DNA of 64,000 bases from Micromonospora sp. C31 (GCF_018070575.1 NZ_JAGPXN010000005.1:186001-250000); one strand, 5' to 3'; positions 9,813 to 19,607 are shown, numbered from the stretch's first letter. Numbers and translations: made by a program. Notes: generated from the letters alone by a model not told the origin.

Positions 9813-10460
9813 TCAGGCCGGGTCGCGGACCAGGATCCGGACCGCCCGGGCCGCCGCGATCGCGCCGACCAGCACGGCGTGCCGGGGCTCGGGCACGTCC
9901 AGCAGCCGCTCGGCGCGCAGCGCCGCCAGCGGGACGAGCCGCCGGTCGGCCAGCACGGTGTCCACGGCCCGCCGGTCGCCGCCGCAGACCAGCGCGCGCA
10001 ACGACGACGCCTCCGGCAGCAGCAGCCGTACGGCCAGCTCGGCGGCGTCGCCCAGCGCCGCCTTCGCCTGGTTGTCGCGCCGCCGGGCGAAGCGCTGCTG
10101 CGACCAGCCCCCGGCGGCGGTACGTCCCTGCACGTAGCGGGTGTCCACCTTGGAGATCACCAGCTGCTCCCCCGCCGCCACACCGACGGCCACCGCACCC
10201 TTGCGGGCGAGTAGCAGGCCGAGCCGGCGGGGCGCGGCGGCGGCGGCCACGAAGCCGGGCACGTCGGGGGCGGCGGGGGCGCCGGGTGGGGTGTGCAGCT
10301 CGGCGGTCGCGCCGTCCGCGGCGGCGAGCAGCAGTCCGTACGCCTCGATGGTGGTGGCGGGCGGGCCGTGCCGGTCGGCGAAGCCCTCGACCCAGCGGGC
10401 CACCCGTGCCGGGTCCACCTCGACCCAGCGGCCGCCTCCGGCTGCGGGTCGGCTGCTCAT
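9813..10460 (-). CDS. acVLRF1 family peptidyl-tRNA hydrolase (ribosome rescue)
   Basis: A 215-residue protein with the eRF1-like VLRF1 domain. The diagnostic motif GGWSQQRFARRRDNQA lies at about residues 116-131; the Gln in this loop corresponds to the catalytic Gln of eukaryotic Vms1/ANKZF1. Such proteins cleave peptidyl-tRNA on stalled or split large ribosomal subunits, and the actinobacterial form is known as acVLRF1. There is no zinc finger or ankyrin region as in Vms1. The ATG at 10460 is chosen; the upstream frame is basic and non-conserved. It is convergent with the metallopeptidase and separate from the SUF operon that follows. Confidence 0.88.
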   Translation of the reverse strand: MSSRPAAGGGRWVEVDPARVARWVEGFADRHGPPATTIEAYGLLLAAADGATAELHTPPGAPAAPDVPGFVAAAAAPRRLGLLLARKGAVAVGVAAGEQLVISKVDTRYVQGRTAAGGWSQQRFARRRDNQAKAALGDAAELAVRLLLPEASSLRALVCGGDRRAVDTVLADRRLVPLAALRAERLLDVPEPRHAVLVGAIAAARAVRILVRDPA

Positions 10461-10616
10461 GCGCTCGAACCTACGGCAACACGGCGCCGGCGGCTCGGGG
10501 GGTACGTCTCGATCACGCCCCGATCCTGCTTCCCCACCTGCCCGCCGGCGCAAACGCGTCGAGCGCGCCGCCCCGCAGGGGGCGACGCGCTCGACGGGTA
10601 CCGGCGCAGGTGGCGG

Positions 10617-11051
10617 TCAGACGTTGAACCCGAGGGTACGGAGCTGGTCACGCCCCTCGTCGGTGATCTTGTCCGGCCCCCACGGCGGCAGCCACACCCA
10701 GTTGATCCGCATGTCGTCGACCAGGCCGCCGCCCGGGCCGGTGGTCAGCGCCTGCCGGGCCTGGTCCTCGATCACATCGGTCAGCGGGCACGCCGCCGAG
10801 GTCAGCGTCATGTCCAGGGTGGCGACGTTGTCGTCGCCGACGTGTACGCCGTACAACAGGCCGAGGTCGACCACGTTGATGCCCAGCTCCGGGTCGACGA
10901 CGTCCCGCATCGCCTCCTCGATGTCGGCGATCGCGGCCTTCCCCCCGGCCGGCGGCGCACCGTTCGTGGCCGGTGCGGCGGACTCCGCCGCCGGGGCGGT
11001 CGCGCCCTCGGTCGCCGGGGTCGCCGCGGTGGCGGTGTCCTCGCTGCTCAT
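10617..11051 (-). CDS. sufT: Metal-sulfur cluster assembly factor, MIP18/DUF59 family (SufT-like)
   Basis: A 144-residue protein: an Ala/Pro-rich N-terminal extension of about 38 residues, then the DUF59 domain with the DPELGINVVDLGLLYGV segment and the conserved cysteine in LTSAACPLTD (about residue 88). Such proteins help mature Fe-S proteins, and this gene is the last of the actinobacterial SUF operon. The ATG overlaps the sufU stop by 4 nt (ATGA). The low-complexity N-terminal extension is probably disordered. Confidence 0.92.
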   Translation of the reverse strand: MSSEDTATAATPATEGATAPAAESAAPATNGAPPAGGKAAIADIEEAMRDVVDPELGINVVDLGLLYGVHVGDDNVATLDMTLTSAACPLTDVIEDQARQALTTGPGGGLVDDMRINWVWLPPWGPDKITDEGRDQLRTLGFNV

Positions 11052-11524
11052 GCCTCAACCTCCGTCGGGCTCACGCCCACACCGGCGCGTGCCGCGGCGT
11101 CCTTGAACGCCATCCACGGCAACAGCGCGCACTTGACCCGGGCGGGGTAGCGGGCGACGCCCGCGAACGCGACCCCGTCACCGAGCACGTCCTCGTCCGG
11201 CGTGACCTGGCCACGGCCGGACATCAACTCGACGAACGCCTCGTGCACCCGGAACGCGTCGCCCGCGCCCCGGCCCACGAGCAGCTCGTGCAGCACGCTC
11301 GCCGACGCCTGGCTGATCGAGCAGCCCATGCCGTCGTACGAGACGTCGTGCAGCACCTCGCCGTCGGTCGCCACCCGTACGGTGACCTCGTCACCGCAGG
11401 TCGGGTTGACGTGGTGCGCCTCGGCGACCCGGGCACCCGTGGCGTCCGGGTCGCGCAGGCCGCGACCGTGCGGGTGCTTGTAGTGGTCCAGGATGATCTC
11501 CTGGTAAAGAGATTCAAGCTGCAT
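11048..11524 (-). CDS. sufU: SUF system sulfur-transfer scaffold, NifU/IscU-like
   Basis: A 158-residue SufU protein that accepts sulfur from SufS. Zinc and sulfur ligands are present: Cys43 and Asp45 in NPTCGDEV, Cys68 in DGMGCSIS and a third Cys in RVKCALLPW. The SufU-type insertion between the second and third Cys is present, separating it from IscU. The gene lies 42 nt after sufS and overlaps sufT by 4 nt. Confidence 0.95.
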   Translation of the reverse strand: MQLESLYQEIILDHYKHPHGRGLRDPDATGARVAEAHHVNPTCGDEVTVRVATDGEVLHDVSYDGMGCSISQASASVLHELLVGRGAGDAFRVHEAFVELMSGRGQVTPDEDVLGDGVAFAGVARYPARVKCALLPWMAFKDAAARAGVGVSPTEVEA

Positions 11525-11566
11525 CGGGCTGAACTCCCGTCGATCCGCGGGCTGCTGCGTCGCCGC

Positions 11567-12871
11567 TCACTCGAACACCTTCCGCACCTGCTCCAGGCCC
11601 GCCACCAGGGCGTCGATCTCCCCGGTGGTGGTGTAGAGGTAGAACGAGGCCCGCGTCATGGCCGGTACGCCGAACCGGGTGCACACCGGCTTGGCGCAGT
11701 GGTGGCCCACGCGCACCTGCACGCCGAGCGAGTCGAGCACCTGCCCGACGTCGTGCGGGTGGATGTCACCGAGGGCGAACGAGATGGTGCCGCCCCGGCC
11801 CACCGGCACGGTCGGCCCGAAGATCCGCAGGCCGGGCACCGTGGCGAGGGCGTCCAGCGCGTACGCCGTCAGCTCCTTCTCGTGCCACTGGACGGCCCGC
11901 ATCCCGATGCCCGCGAGGTAGTCGACGGCCGCCCCGAGCGCGACCGCCTCGGCGATCGGCGGGGTGCCCGCCTCGAACCGGGCCGGCGGCGCGGCGAACG
12001 TCGAGCGGGCCATGGTGACCGTCTCGATCATCGATCCGCCGCCCAGCACCGGCGGCATCGCCGCCAGCAGCTCGCCCCGGCCCCAGAGCACCCCGATGCC
12101 GGTCGGCCCGCACATCTTGTGCCCGGTGAAGACGACGAAGTCGGCGTCGTGGTCGACCACGTCCATCGGCATGTGCGGCACCGACTGGGAGCAGTCGAGC
12201 AGCAGCAGCGCCCCCACCTCGCGCACCCGCGCGGTGATCCGCGAGGTGGCGTTGACCGTACCGAGGATGTTGGACATGTGCACCAGCGAGACGATCTTCG
12301 TCCGCTCGGTGACCAGGTCCTGAAGCCCCGACTCGTCCAGGCGCCCCTGGTCGGTGACCGGGAACCAGCGCAGGGTCGCGCCGGTGCGCTCGCAGAGCAG
12401 CTGCCACGGGACGATGTTCGAGTGGTGCTCCATCTCGGAGATCACCACCTCGTCGCCGGGGCCGAGCCGGAAGCGGGGGTCGGCGTCGGGTCGCAGCGAG
12501 GCGTTGGAGAACGCGTACGCCACGATGTTGATCGCCTCGGTGGAGTTCTTGGTGAACACCACCTCGTCCACGCTCGGCGCGTTGATGAACGCGGCGATCT
12601 TCGCCCGCGCGCCCTCGTACGCCTCGGTGGCCTCGGTGCCCAGGGTGTGCACCGAACGGGACACGTTGGCGTTGTGCATCGCGTAGTGCTCACCGAGCAC
12701 GTCGAGCACCTGCCGCGGCTTGTGTGAGGTGTTGGCGCTGTCGAGGTAGACCAGCCGGTGCCCGTTGACCTCCCGGTCGAGGATCGGGAAGTCGGCGCGC
12801 ACCTTCGCCACGTCGTAACGCGGCACGTCGTCGTACTGCGGCATCCCCGGCGGGATCGCGATGGAAGTCAT
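11567..12871 (-). CDS. sufS: Cysteine desulfurase SufS
   Basis: A 434-residue pyridoxal-phosphate enzyme that takes sulfur from L-cysteine for Fe-S cluster assembly. The cofactor lysine is in FTGHKMCGPTG (about residue 252), and the catalytic cysteine is in RVGHHCAKP (about 391) on a short loop, as in group II desulfurases. HHSNIVPWQ and RFEAGTPP are further family signatures. Two ATGs are possible (12889 and 12871). The inner one is preferred because the upstream purine stretch is only 1-2 nt from the outer ATG, while GGTGGG is about 10 nt before the inner one. Confidence 0.94.
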   Translation of the reverse strand: MTSIAIPPGMPQYDDVPRYDVAKVRADFPILDREVNGHRLVYLDSANTSHKPRQVLDVLGEHYAMHNANVSRSVHTLGTEATEAYEGARAKIAAFINAPSVDEVVFTKNSTEAINIVAYAFSNASLRPDADPRFRLGPGDEVVISEMEHHSNIVPWQLLCERTGATLRWFPVTDQGRLDESGLQDLVTERTKIVSLVHMSNILGTVNATSRITARVREVGALLLLDCSQSVPHMPMDVVDHDADFVVFTGHKMCGPTGIGVLWGRGELLAAMPPVLGGGSMIETVTMARSTFAAPPARFEAGTPPIAEAVALGAAVDYLAGIGMRAVQWHEKELTAYALDALATVPGLRIFGPTVPVGRGGTISFALGDIHPHDVGQVLDSLGVQVRVGHHCAKPVCTRFGVPAMTRASFYLYTTTGEIDALVAGLEQVRKVFE

Positions 12872-12903
12872 GTCGACCGGCCCACCCATTCTTCCGAGAG
12901 GAC

Positions 12904-13677
12904 TCAGGCCCGTGCCGCGCCGGCCCCGGCGGCGTACCGCTCGTAGCCCTCTTCCTCGAGCTTGTCGGCCAGCTCCGGGCCGCCCTGCTCGACGATCCGG
13001 CCGGCGACGAAGACGTGCACGAAGTCCGGCTTGATGTAGCGCAGGATCCGGGTGTAGTGGGTGATCAGCAGCATGCCGGTGTCGCCGTTGTCGCGGACCC
13101 GGTTCACGCCCTCGCTGACCACGCGCAGCGCGTCCACGTCGAGGCCGGAGTCGGTCTCGTCGAGGATGGCGATCTTCGGCTTGAGCAGCTCAAGCTGCAC
13201 GATCTCGTGCCGCTTCTTCTCGCCGCCGGAGAAGCCCTCGTTGACGTTGCGCTGGGCGAAGGCCGGGTCCATCTGGAGGCGCTCCATGGCCCCGCGCAGC
13301 TCGCCGCCCCAGGTGCGCAGCTTGGGCGCCTGGCCGTCGATGGCGGTCTTGGCGGTACGCAGGAAGTTCGCCACCGAGACGCCGGGGACCTCGACCGGGT
13401 ACTGCATGGCCAGGAAGAGGCCGGCGCGGGCCCGCTCGTCCACGGACAGGGCCAGCACGTCCTCGCCGTCGAGGGTCACCGAGCCGCCGGTGATCTCGTA
13501 CTTGGGGTGGCCGGCGATCGAGTAGGCCAGGGTGGACTTGCCGGAGCCGTTCGGGCCCATGATCGCGTGGGTCTCGCCCGAGCGGACGGTCAGGTCGACA
13601 CCGGCCAGGATCGGCTTGAGCTCACCCTCGGGCAGCTTGACCGACACCTTCAGGTCGCGGATCTCCAGGGTGCTCAT
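12904..13677 (-). CDS. sufC: Fe-S cluster assembly ATPase SufC
   Basis: A 257-residue ABC-type ATPase that energises the SufBCD scaffold. Motifs: Walker A GPNGSGKST (about residue 41), signature FSGGEKKRHE (about 151) and Walker B IAILDETDSGLD (about 174), with the LITHYTRIL H-loop, all typical of SufC. The ATG overlaps the stop of the Rieske gene by 3 nt (TAATG arrangement). It has no membrane partner, in line with its role in the soluble SUF complex. Confidence 0.96.
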   Translation of the reverse strand: MSTLEIRDLKVSVKLPEGELKPILAGVDLTVRSGETHAIMGPNGSGKSTLAYSIAGHPKYEITGGSVTLDGEDVLALSVDERARAGLFLAMQYPVEVPGVSVANFLRTAKTAIDGQAPKLRTWGGELRGAMERLQMDPAFAQRNVNEGFSGGEKKRHEIVQLELLKPKIAILDETDSGLDVDALRVVSEGVNRVRDNGDTGMLLITHYTRILRYIKPDFVHVFVAGRIVEQGGPELADKLEEEGYERYAAGAGAARA

Positions 13678-14003
13678 TATCGGGTCACTCCATTGCTCGG
13701 CGTGAGACTGACGTAGATGTCGCCGTCTCGGACTTCGACGGGATAGACGGGAACGGGTTCGGTGGCGGGCAGCCCGGTCGGCTCGCCGGTCCTCAGGTCG
13801 AAACGGGATCCGTGCAGCCAGCATTCCAACGTGCAGCCGGAGACCTCCCCCTCGGAGAGGGCGACCGCGGCGTGCGAGCACTCGTCGTAGGCGGCGTAGA
13901 AGAGGCCGTCCTCGGCGTGCACCAGCGCGATCGGGGTGCCGTCGACGTCCGCGCTGACCACGGTGCCCTTCGGCACGTCCTCGGTGGAGCAGAGGCGGAT
14001 CAT
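13677..14003 (-). CDS. Rieske-type [2Fe-2S] ferredoxin of the SUF operon
   Basis: A 108-residue soluble Rieske ferredoxin. The cluster ligands are Cys-x-His in DECSHAAV (about residues 42-44) and Cys-x-x-His in LECWLHGSRFD (about 61-64). It resembles the small ferredoxins of non-heme oxygenases, but in actinobacteria a copy is routinely found between sufD and sufC, where it probably supplies electrons for cluster assembly. The ATG overlaps the sufD stop by 1 nt (TGATG). No signal peptide. Confidence 0.92.
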   Translation of the reverse strand: MIRLCSTEDVPKGTVVSADVDGTPIALVHAEDGLFYAAYDECSHAAVALSEGEVSGCTLECWLHGSRFDLRTGEPTGLPATEPVPVYPVEVRDGDIYVSLTPSNGVTR

Positions 14004-15145
14004 CAGGCGCCGGCCTTGGTGAGCCGGGCCTCGATGGCGTCGCCCAGCCGCTCGCGCAGCGACTCGACCGGGATCTTGTTGATCAGCTCCGCGAAGAAGC
14101 CGCGGACCACCAGGCGCCGCGCCTCGGACTCCGGGATGCCCCGGGCCATCAGGTAGAACAACTGCTCGTCGTCGAAGCGCCCGGTCGCGCTCGCGTGCCC
14201 GGCGCCGGCGATCTCGCCGGTCTCGATCTCCAGATTGGGTACGGAGTCCGCCCGCGCGCCGTCGGTCAGCAGCAGGTTCCGGTTGATCTCGTACGTGTCG
14301 GTGCCGGTCGCCTCGGCGCGGATCAGCACGTCGCCCACCCAGACGGTGTGTGCGCTCTCGCCCTGCAGGGCACCCCGGTAGCCGACGTGGCTGCGGCAGT
14401 CCGGCACGGTGTGGTCGACCAGCTGGCGGTGCTCCAGGTGCTGGCCCGAGTCGGCGAAGTAGAGGCCGTACAGTTCGGCCTCGCCGCCCCGCTCGGTGTA
14501 CTCCACCGAGGTGTACTGCCGGACCAGGTCGCCGCCCAGGGAGACCTGGACGTGCACCACCTTGGCGTCGCGGCCCAGCCGGACCCGCAGGTGCTGGGCC
14601 TGCACGGCGTCGCCGGCCCAGTCGGCGACGGTGACCAGGGTCAGCTTCGCCCCGTCGGCCACGGACACCTCGACGTTGTCGGCCAGCGTGGCCGAACCGA
14701 CGTGCTCCAGCACCAGGGTCACCTCGGCGAACCGGCCCACCTCGACGAAGGTGTGCCCGAAGGCCAGGCCCTCGGCGCCCTCGCCGACCACCCGCAGGCC
14801 CACCGGCTCGGCCACCACGGCGTCGCGGGCGACCTGGACCAGCAGCGCCTGCCCGGCCCCGCCGTAGGCCAGCGCGCTGACCCGGTCGACCGGGGTGAGC
14901 ACGCTGCCCACCCGCGGGTCGTCGAAGCCGATCCGCTCGACGGTGACGCCCTCGGGCAGGTCGCCATGCTCGTGACGGACCGCTCCGGTGGCGGCCTGCG
15001 CCTCGCCGGTGAGCCCGCGCAGCCGCTTGAGCGGGGTGAAGCGCCACTCCTCCTCCAGGCCCGTGAGGGCCGGGAAGTCGGCGACGTCGTACGAGCGGAG
15101 CGCCTGCGACTTGGTGCTGGGCGGCGCGGAAGCCTGGGTAGTCAT
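14003..15145 (-). CDS. sufD: Fe-S cluster scaffold subunit SufD
   Basis: A 380-residue beta-helix protein of the SufB/SufD family, partner of SufB and SufC. The C-terminal part has the family segment HASATGRFDDEQLFYLMARG followed by IPESEARRLVVRGFFAE, shared with the end of SufB. A conserved His (VGHASATG-like core GAGHASAT) needed for cluster formation is present. The gene follows sufB after 142 nt, the longest gap inside the operon. Confidence 0.95.
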   Translation of the reverse strand: MTTQASAPPSTKSQALRSYDVADFPALTGLEEEWRFTPLKRLRGLTGEAQAATGAVRHEHGDLPEGVTVERIGFDDPRVGSVLTPVDRVSALAYGGAGQALLVQVARDAVVAEPVGLRVVGEGAEGLAFGHTFVEVGRFAEVTLVLEHVGSATLADNVEVSVADGAKLTLVTVADWAGDAVQAQHLRVRLGRDAKVVHVQVSLGGDLVRQYTSVEYTERGGEAELYGLYFADSGQHLEHRQLVDHTVPDCRSHVGYRGALQGESAHTVWVGDVLIRAEATGTDTYEINRNLLLTDGARADSVPNLEIETGEIAGAGHASATGRFDDEQLFYLMARGIPESEARRLVVRGFFAELINKIPVESLRERLGDAIEARLTKAGA

Positions 15146-15287
15146 CTCTTCCTTGGTCTGTTCTACGACGACGGTGTCATTGACTGGAGGGTCGGTCGGT
15201 GTTCGCGCTGCCCGGCCAGAGGGGTCGGCGTCCGGCGGCCCCGCAACGGGTCGGCGTCCGCGCGGCCCCGCAGGGGCCGGGCCGGCG

Positions 15288-16718
15288 TCAGCCGACCGCG
15301 CCCTCCATCTGGAGCTCGATGAGGCGGTTGAGTTCCAGGGCGTACTCCATCGGGAGTTCCTTGGCGATGGGCTCGATGAAGCCGCGCACGATCATCGCCA
15401 TCGCCTCGTCCTCGCTCAGGCCCCGGCTCATCAGGTAGAAGAGCTGGTCGTCACTGATCTTGGAGACGGTCGCCTCGTGCCCCATCGACACGTCGTCCTC
15501 GCGGATGTCGACGTACGGGTAGGTGTCCGAGCGGGAGATGGTGTCGACCAGCAGCGCGTCGCACTTGACCGTGCTCCGGCTGCTGTGCGAGCCCTCCAGC
15601 ACCTGGACCAGGCCCCGGTACGACGTGCGGCCGCCGCCCCGGGCGATCGACTTGGAGATGATGGTGGAGGAGGTGTGCGGCGCGGCGTGCACCATCTTGG
15701 CGCCCGCGTCCTGGTGCTGCCCCTCGCCGGCCATGGCCACCGAGAGCACCTCGCCCTTGGCGTGCTCGCCGGTCATGTAGACCGCCGGGTACTTCATGGT
15801 GACCTTGGAGCCGATGTTGCCGTCGACCCACTCCATGGTCGCGCCCTCGTGGCACACGGCCCGCTTGGTGACCAGGTTGTAGACGTTGTTCGACCAGTTC
15901 TGGATGGTCGTGTAGCGGCACCGGGCGTTCTTCTTGACGATGATCTCCACGACGGCGCTGTGCAGCGAGTCGGAGGAGTACAGCGGCGCGGTGCAGCCCT
16001 CGACGTAGTGCACGTACGCGCCCTCGTCGACGATGATCAGCGTCCGCTCGAACTGGCCCATGTTCTCCGTGTTGATCCGGAAGTAGGCCTGCAACGGGAT
16101 CTCCACGTGCACGCCCTTCGGCACGTAGATGAACGAGCCACCGGACCACACGGAGGTGTTCAGCGCGGCGAACTTGTTGTCGCCGACCGGGATCACCGTG
16201 CCGAAGTACTCCTTGAAGACGTCCTCGTGCTCGCGCAGCGCGGTGTCGGTGTCCAGGAAGAGGACACCCTGCTCCTCGAGGTCCTCACGGATCTTGTGGT
16301 AGACGACCTCGGACTCGTACTGCGCCGCGACGCCGGCGACCAGCCGCTGCTTCTCCGCCTCGGGGATGCCCAGCCGGTCGTAGGTGTTCTTGATGTCCTC
16401 GGGCAGGTCCTCCCAGCTGGTGGCCTGCTTCTCGGTGGACCGTACGAAGTACTTGATGTTGTCGAAGTCGATCCCGGTGAGGTCCGCGCCCCAGGCCGGC
16501 ATCGGCTTGCGGCCGAACAGCCGCAGGCCCTTCAGCCGCAGGTCGAGCATCCAGGCCGGCTCGCTCTTCTTGGCCGAGATGTCCCGCACCACCGCCTCGC
16601 TGAGGCCACGCTGGGCGACCGCCCCGGCGACGTCCGGGTCGGCCCAGCCGTACTCGTAGCGGCCCAGGGCGGCGAGCTGCTCTTCCTGGGTCAGGGGCTG
16701 GACGATCTGCTCGGTCAT
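15288..16718 (-). CDS. sufB: Fe-S cluster scaffold subunit SufB
   Basis: A 476-residue SufB, the main scaffold of the SufBCD complex. Segments diagnostic for SufB include [30 protein letters not shown] (with the conserved Cys) and [14 protein letters not shown]. The ATG overlaps the sufR stop by 4 nt (ATGA), so translation is coupled to the regulator. Length is normal for the family. The gap to sufD contains two imperfect copies of a ggtcggcgtccg-containing segment but no clear terminator. Confidence 0.97.
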   Translation of the reverse strand: MTEQIVQPLTQEEQLAALGRYEYGWADPDVAGAVAQRGLSEAVVRDISAKKSEPAWMLDLRLKGLRLFGRKPMPAWGADLTGIDFDNIKYFVRSTEKQATSWEDLPEDIKNTYDRLGIPEAEKQRLVAGVAAQYESEVVYHKIREDLEEQGVLFLDTDTALREHEDVFKEYFGTVIPVGDNKFAALNTSVWSGGSFIYVPKGVHVEIPLQAYFRINTENMGQFERTLIIVDEGAYVHYVEGCTAPLYSSDSLHSAVVEIIVKKNARCRYTTIQNWSNNVYNLVTKRAVCHEGATMEWVDGNIGSKVTMKYPAVYMTGEHAKGEVLSVAMAGEGQHQDAGAKMVHAAPHTSSTIISKSIARGGGRTSYRGLVQVLEGSHSSRSTVKCDALLVDTISRSDTYPYVDIREDDVSMGHEATVSKISDDQLFYLMSRGLSEDEAMAMIVRGFIEPIAKELPMEYALELNRLIELQMEGAVG

Positions 16719-17476
16719 CTATCTGTCCTCACAGTGGTGACGGTCTTACCGGAACGGGCACGCCCCGGCTGGGTGGGGATGTGCGTGGTGCACACCCCGT
16801 CGCCGTGGGCGATGGTGGCCAGGCGCTGCACGTGGGTGCCGACCAGGCGGGAGATGACCGCGGTCTCGGCCTCGCACAGCTGGGGGAACTCGGCGGCCAC
16901 GTGCGCCACCGGGCAGTGGTGCTGGCAGAGCTGGCCGCCGGAGGCGATCGTGGACGCGTTCGCAGCGTAACCCTCGGCGGTCAGCGCTCCGGCGAGTGCC
17001 TCGGCCCGCGCGAGCGGGTCGTCGCCGGCGTCCTCCATGGCGGCCCGGCAGCGGGCCTCCAACGCGGCGACCTGGTCGGTGGCGAACGCCTCGACCGCCT
17101 CGGCGCCGCCGTTGCGGGAGATCCAGCGCAGCGCGGCGGTGGCCATGTTGTCGTAGTGGTGGGTGCCGCAGCGGACCCTGGCCGCATCGGTCAGCACGAA
17201 CACCTTCGCCGGCCGGCCCCGGCCGCGGTGGCCGCGGACGGTCTGGTCGCGGGCGAGCACGTCGCCGTCGGCGAGCATCGCGTCGAGGTGCCGGCGGATC
17301 GCGGCCGGGCTGAGCCCGAGCGCCGAGCCGAGTTGCGCCGCGGTGGTCGCGCCGCGCTCCAGCAACAGCTGGGTGACCCGGTCGCGGGTGGAGAGGTCCG
17401 CGACGGACGCGGACTGGCCGGCGGCCGGGGTGGCGGCCGTCGGCCGGTCCCCGGAGAGCCCCGCCACGTATTTCAC
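16715..17476 (-). CDS. sufR: Fe-S cluster-sensing SUF operon repressor SufR
   Basis: A 253-residue DeoR/ArsR-type winged helix protein. The HTH is near residues 30-75 ([21 protein letters not shown]). The C-terminal sensor has the cysteine pattern [10 protein letters not shown] and, 11 residues on, FPQLCEAE (about residues 180-200), which binds a [4Fe-4S] cluster in known SufR proteins. The holo form represses the operon; cluster loss relieves it. GTG at 17476 is chosen because a TAACGT box lies 7 nt upstream (leaderless pattern) and no earlier start fits the family. First gene of the SUF operon. Confidence 0.93.
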   Translation of the reverse strand: MKYVAGLSGDRPTAATPAAGQSASVADLSTRDRVTQLLLERGATTAAQLGSALGLSPAAIRRHLDAMLADGDVLARDQTVRGHRGRGRPAKVFVLTDAARVRCGTHHYDNMATAALRWISRNGGAEAVEAFATDQVAALEARCRAAMEDAGDDPLARAEALAGALTAEGYAANASTIASGGQLCQHHCPVAHVAAEFPQLCEAETAVISRLVGTHVQRLATIAHGDGVCTTHIPTQPGRARSGKTVTTVRTDR

Positions 17477-17500
17477 AACGCCAACGTTACGTAATTCGCC
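17474..17500 (-). promoter_or_regulatory. Putative leaderless sufR promoter and operator
   Basis: On the minus strand a TAACGT box ends 7 nt before the GTG start of sufR. It overlaps an 8-bp palindrome (TTACGTAA) and an AACG-TTGG-CGTT inverted repeat. The position over the -10 and start site would suit autorepression by SufR. The operator assignment is inference. Confidence 0.45.
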
Positions 17501-17579
17501 CGAGGCCCGCAAACCGGGGTCCCGGTGATCCGAACCACCGCACGGACGGAGTCACCCGATCGTGCTCCACTACGGTGCG

Positions 17580-17585
17580 TAGGAT
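17580..17585 (+). promoter_or_regulatory. Putative -10 box of ctaA (leaderless)
   Basis: TAGGAT ends 7 nt before the GTG at 17593. With a start site about 7 nt downstream of a -10 box, the mRNA would begin at the start codon. No convincing -35 element was seen. Confidence 0.4.
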
Positions 17586-17592
17586 TTGCGCC

Positions 17593-18546
17593 GTGAAGCG
17601 ATCCGTCCGGTTCCCGGTCTCCACCGCCCTGCTGCGCCGCCTGGCGTACGCGAACATCGTCGCGAACGTGGCGATCGTCGTCACCGGCGGGGCCGTCCGG
17701 CTCACCGCGTCCGGCCTCGGCTGCCCCACCTGGCCCAGGTGCACCGACGAGTCGTACACCACGACGCCGGAGATGGGCGTGCACGGGGTGATCGAGTTCG
17801 GCAACCGTCTGCTCACCTTCGTTCTGGTGCTGATCGCCGGCGCGACGCTGCTGGCGGCGCTGCTGCACCGTCCGCGCCGCCGCGGTGTGGTGCCGCTCGC
17901 AGTCGCCGTGGTGCTGGGCATCGTCGCCCAGGCGGTGATCGGCGGCATCACCGTGCGGATGCAGCTGCACCCCTCGATCGTGGGCATCCACTTCGTGGTC
18001 TCGATGCTGCTGCTGCTCGCCTCGTACGCCCTCTGGCGCCGGGTCGACGAGCCGGACGGCCCGGCGGTCCCCCTGGTGCCGGCGTCGATCCGGACGCTGG
18101 TCCGGATCACCGTGGCGGCGAGCGCGGCGGTGATCGTCGTCGGCGTGGCGGTGACCGGCAGCGGTCCGCACGCCGGTGACGCCGACGCGGTCCGCAACGG
18201 CCTGGACCCGGAGACGATCTCACAGGTCCACGCCGACCTGGTGTTCCTCCTGGTCGGCCTGAGCCTGGCCCTGTGGCTGGCCCTGCGCGCGGTGGGAGCG
18301 CCCGCCCGTTCGGTCCGCGCAGCCGGGGTGCTGCTCCTGGTGGAGTTGGCACAGGGTGTGGTCGGCTTCGTGCAGTACTTCACGGACCTCCCGGCCGTCC
18401 TGGTCGGCGCGCACATGTTGGGCTCCTGCCTGGTCTGGCTGGCCACCCTGGCGGTGCTGTGGTCGATCCGCGAGCGCCGCCCGGCTCCCACGCCGCCGAC
18501 GGAGGCCGCCGCACGGCGCGAGACGGCCGCCCCGGTCCCGGCCTGA
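17593..18546 (+). CDS. ctaA: Heme A synthase, COX15/CtaA family
   Basis: A 317-residue membrane protein with about eight helices that converts heme O to heme A for cytochrome aa3 oxidase. The four heme-ligand histidines are visible in MGVHGVIEFGNR, VGIHFVVS, SQVHADLVF and VGAHMLGS. The cysteine pair of the first outside loop (LGCPTWPRC) matches the type found in Bacillus and actinobacterial CtaA. GTG at 17593 is favoured by the upstream TAGGAT box; a GTG at 17575 is also in frame. Divergent from sufR; ctaB is 3 kb away on the other strand. Confidence 0.93.
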   Translation: MKRSVRFPVSTALLRRLAYANIVANVAIVVTGGAVRLTASGLGCPTWPRCTDESYTTTPEMGVHGVIEFGNRLLTFVLVLIAGATLLAALLHRPRRRGVVPLAVAVVLGIVAQAVIGGITVRMQLHPSIVGIHFVVSMLLLLASYALWRRVDEPDGPAVPLVPASIRTLVRITVAASAAVIVVGVAVTGSGPHAGDADAVRNGLDPETISQVHADLVFLLVGLSLALWLALRAVGAPARSVRAAGVLLLVELAQGVVGFVQYFTDLPAVLVGAHMLGSCLVWLATLAVLWSIRERRPAPTPPTEAAARRETAAPVPA

Positions 18547-18686
18547 CCCGACGGGGCACGCCCACGCCGGGACCGGCACGCCTTCGTCGCGCCGCCGTGT
18601 CGACGACACCTGGCTCGATCGGCCGGGCCGGAACGTGACCCGGCCGGGGCGGCAGGAGCAGGCCCGTGGGTGCGGCCGGCGGGTCG

Positions 18687-19607
18687 TCAGGCGGGAGCGC
18701 CCAGCCGGGCGAGGAGCCCGTCGGCCAGGCGGTCGGCGGCGCCCTCGGCGTGGCCGAGGAACAGCGACGGCTCGGTCAGCTCCAGCTCCACCAGGACCGG
18801 CGCCCCATCCGGGCCCGGGATCAGGTCCACGCGGGCGTAGAGCAGGCGTCCCGGCCCACCGGGCACCGCCGCGAGGACCAGACCGGCCACCGCCAGTTGC
18901 TCCGGGGTGGCCGTGCGGGCGGTGATCTCCTGGGTCCGGTACAGCCCGTCGGCGCCGAGGTCCGGGCCGGTCAGCATCGGGCCCTTGCGGATGGCGTGGC
19001 TGAACGTCGGACCGTCCGGTCCGGCCAGGTAGAGCAGCGCCGTCTCACCGGCCGTGTCGACCGCGTCGAGGTACGGCTGCACCATGACCAGCCGCCCCGC
19101 GTCCGACAGCCGCCGCACGTGCGCCACGGCGAGTTCCCGGTGTTCCGCGACGGCCGGGTCGTAGCGGCCGGTGTCCTGGCTGCCCGCGCTGACGGCCGGC
19201 TTGACGACGTACCCGCCGCCTGCGGCGGGCGGGCGCCAGTCCTGCCCGGGCGCGACCCAGGACGTCGGCACGGTCGGCACCCCCGCCGCGGACAGCTCGG
19301 CCAGGTATCGCTTGTCGGTGTTCCAGCGCACGACGTCGGCCGGGTTGGCCAGGGCGGGCACCCGCGACGCCCAGGCGACGAACTCGTCGCGGCGCAGCGC
19401 GTAGTCCCACGGCGAACGGAGCACCGCCAGGTCGTACGCGGCCCACTCGACGCTCGGGTCGGCCCAGTCCCGCACGTCGACGCTCACCCCGCGACGCGCC
19501 AACGGGTCGAGCAGCAGCCGGTCGTCGGGGCCCAGGTCGGGCAGGTCGGCACAGGTGACGAGAGCGACCCGGGGTCTCCCCCGGGTCGACTGGTGGTGGT
19601 CGGTCAA
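18687..19607 (-). CDS. ATP-grasp domain protein (glutathione synthetase/RimK-like)
   Basis: A 306-residue ATP-grasp protein. Visible features are LRSPWDYALRRDEF (about residues 64-77), the NTDKRYLAEL and PTVPTSWV segments that begin the ATP-binding half, YVVKPAVSAGSQDT (Lys of the grasp loop, about 133), and the metal-binding end YARVDLI..PVLVELELTEP (about 258-283). Proteins of this subgroup are often annotated as glutathione-synthetase-like, but glutathione is absent from mycothiol-producing actinobacteria, so an acid-amine ligation on another substrate is more likely. A small unknown gene lies 6 nt upstream on the same strand. Substrate unknown. Confidence 0.82.
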   Translation of the reverse strand: MTDHHQSTRGRPRVALVTCADLPDLGPDDRLLLDPLARRGVSVDVRDWADPSVEWAAYDLAVLRSPWDYALRRDEFVAWASRVPALANPADVVRWNTDKRYLAELSAAGVPTVPTSWVAPGQDWRPPAAGGGYVVKPAVSAGSQDTGRYDPAVAEHRELAVAHVRRLSDAGRLVMVQPYLDAVDTAGETALLYLAGPDGPTFSHAIRKGPMLTGPDLGADGLYRTQEITARTATPEQLAVAGLVLAAVPGGPGRLLYARVDLIPGPDGAPVLVELELTEPSLFLGHAEGAADRLADGLLARLGAPA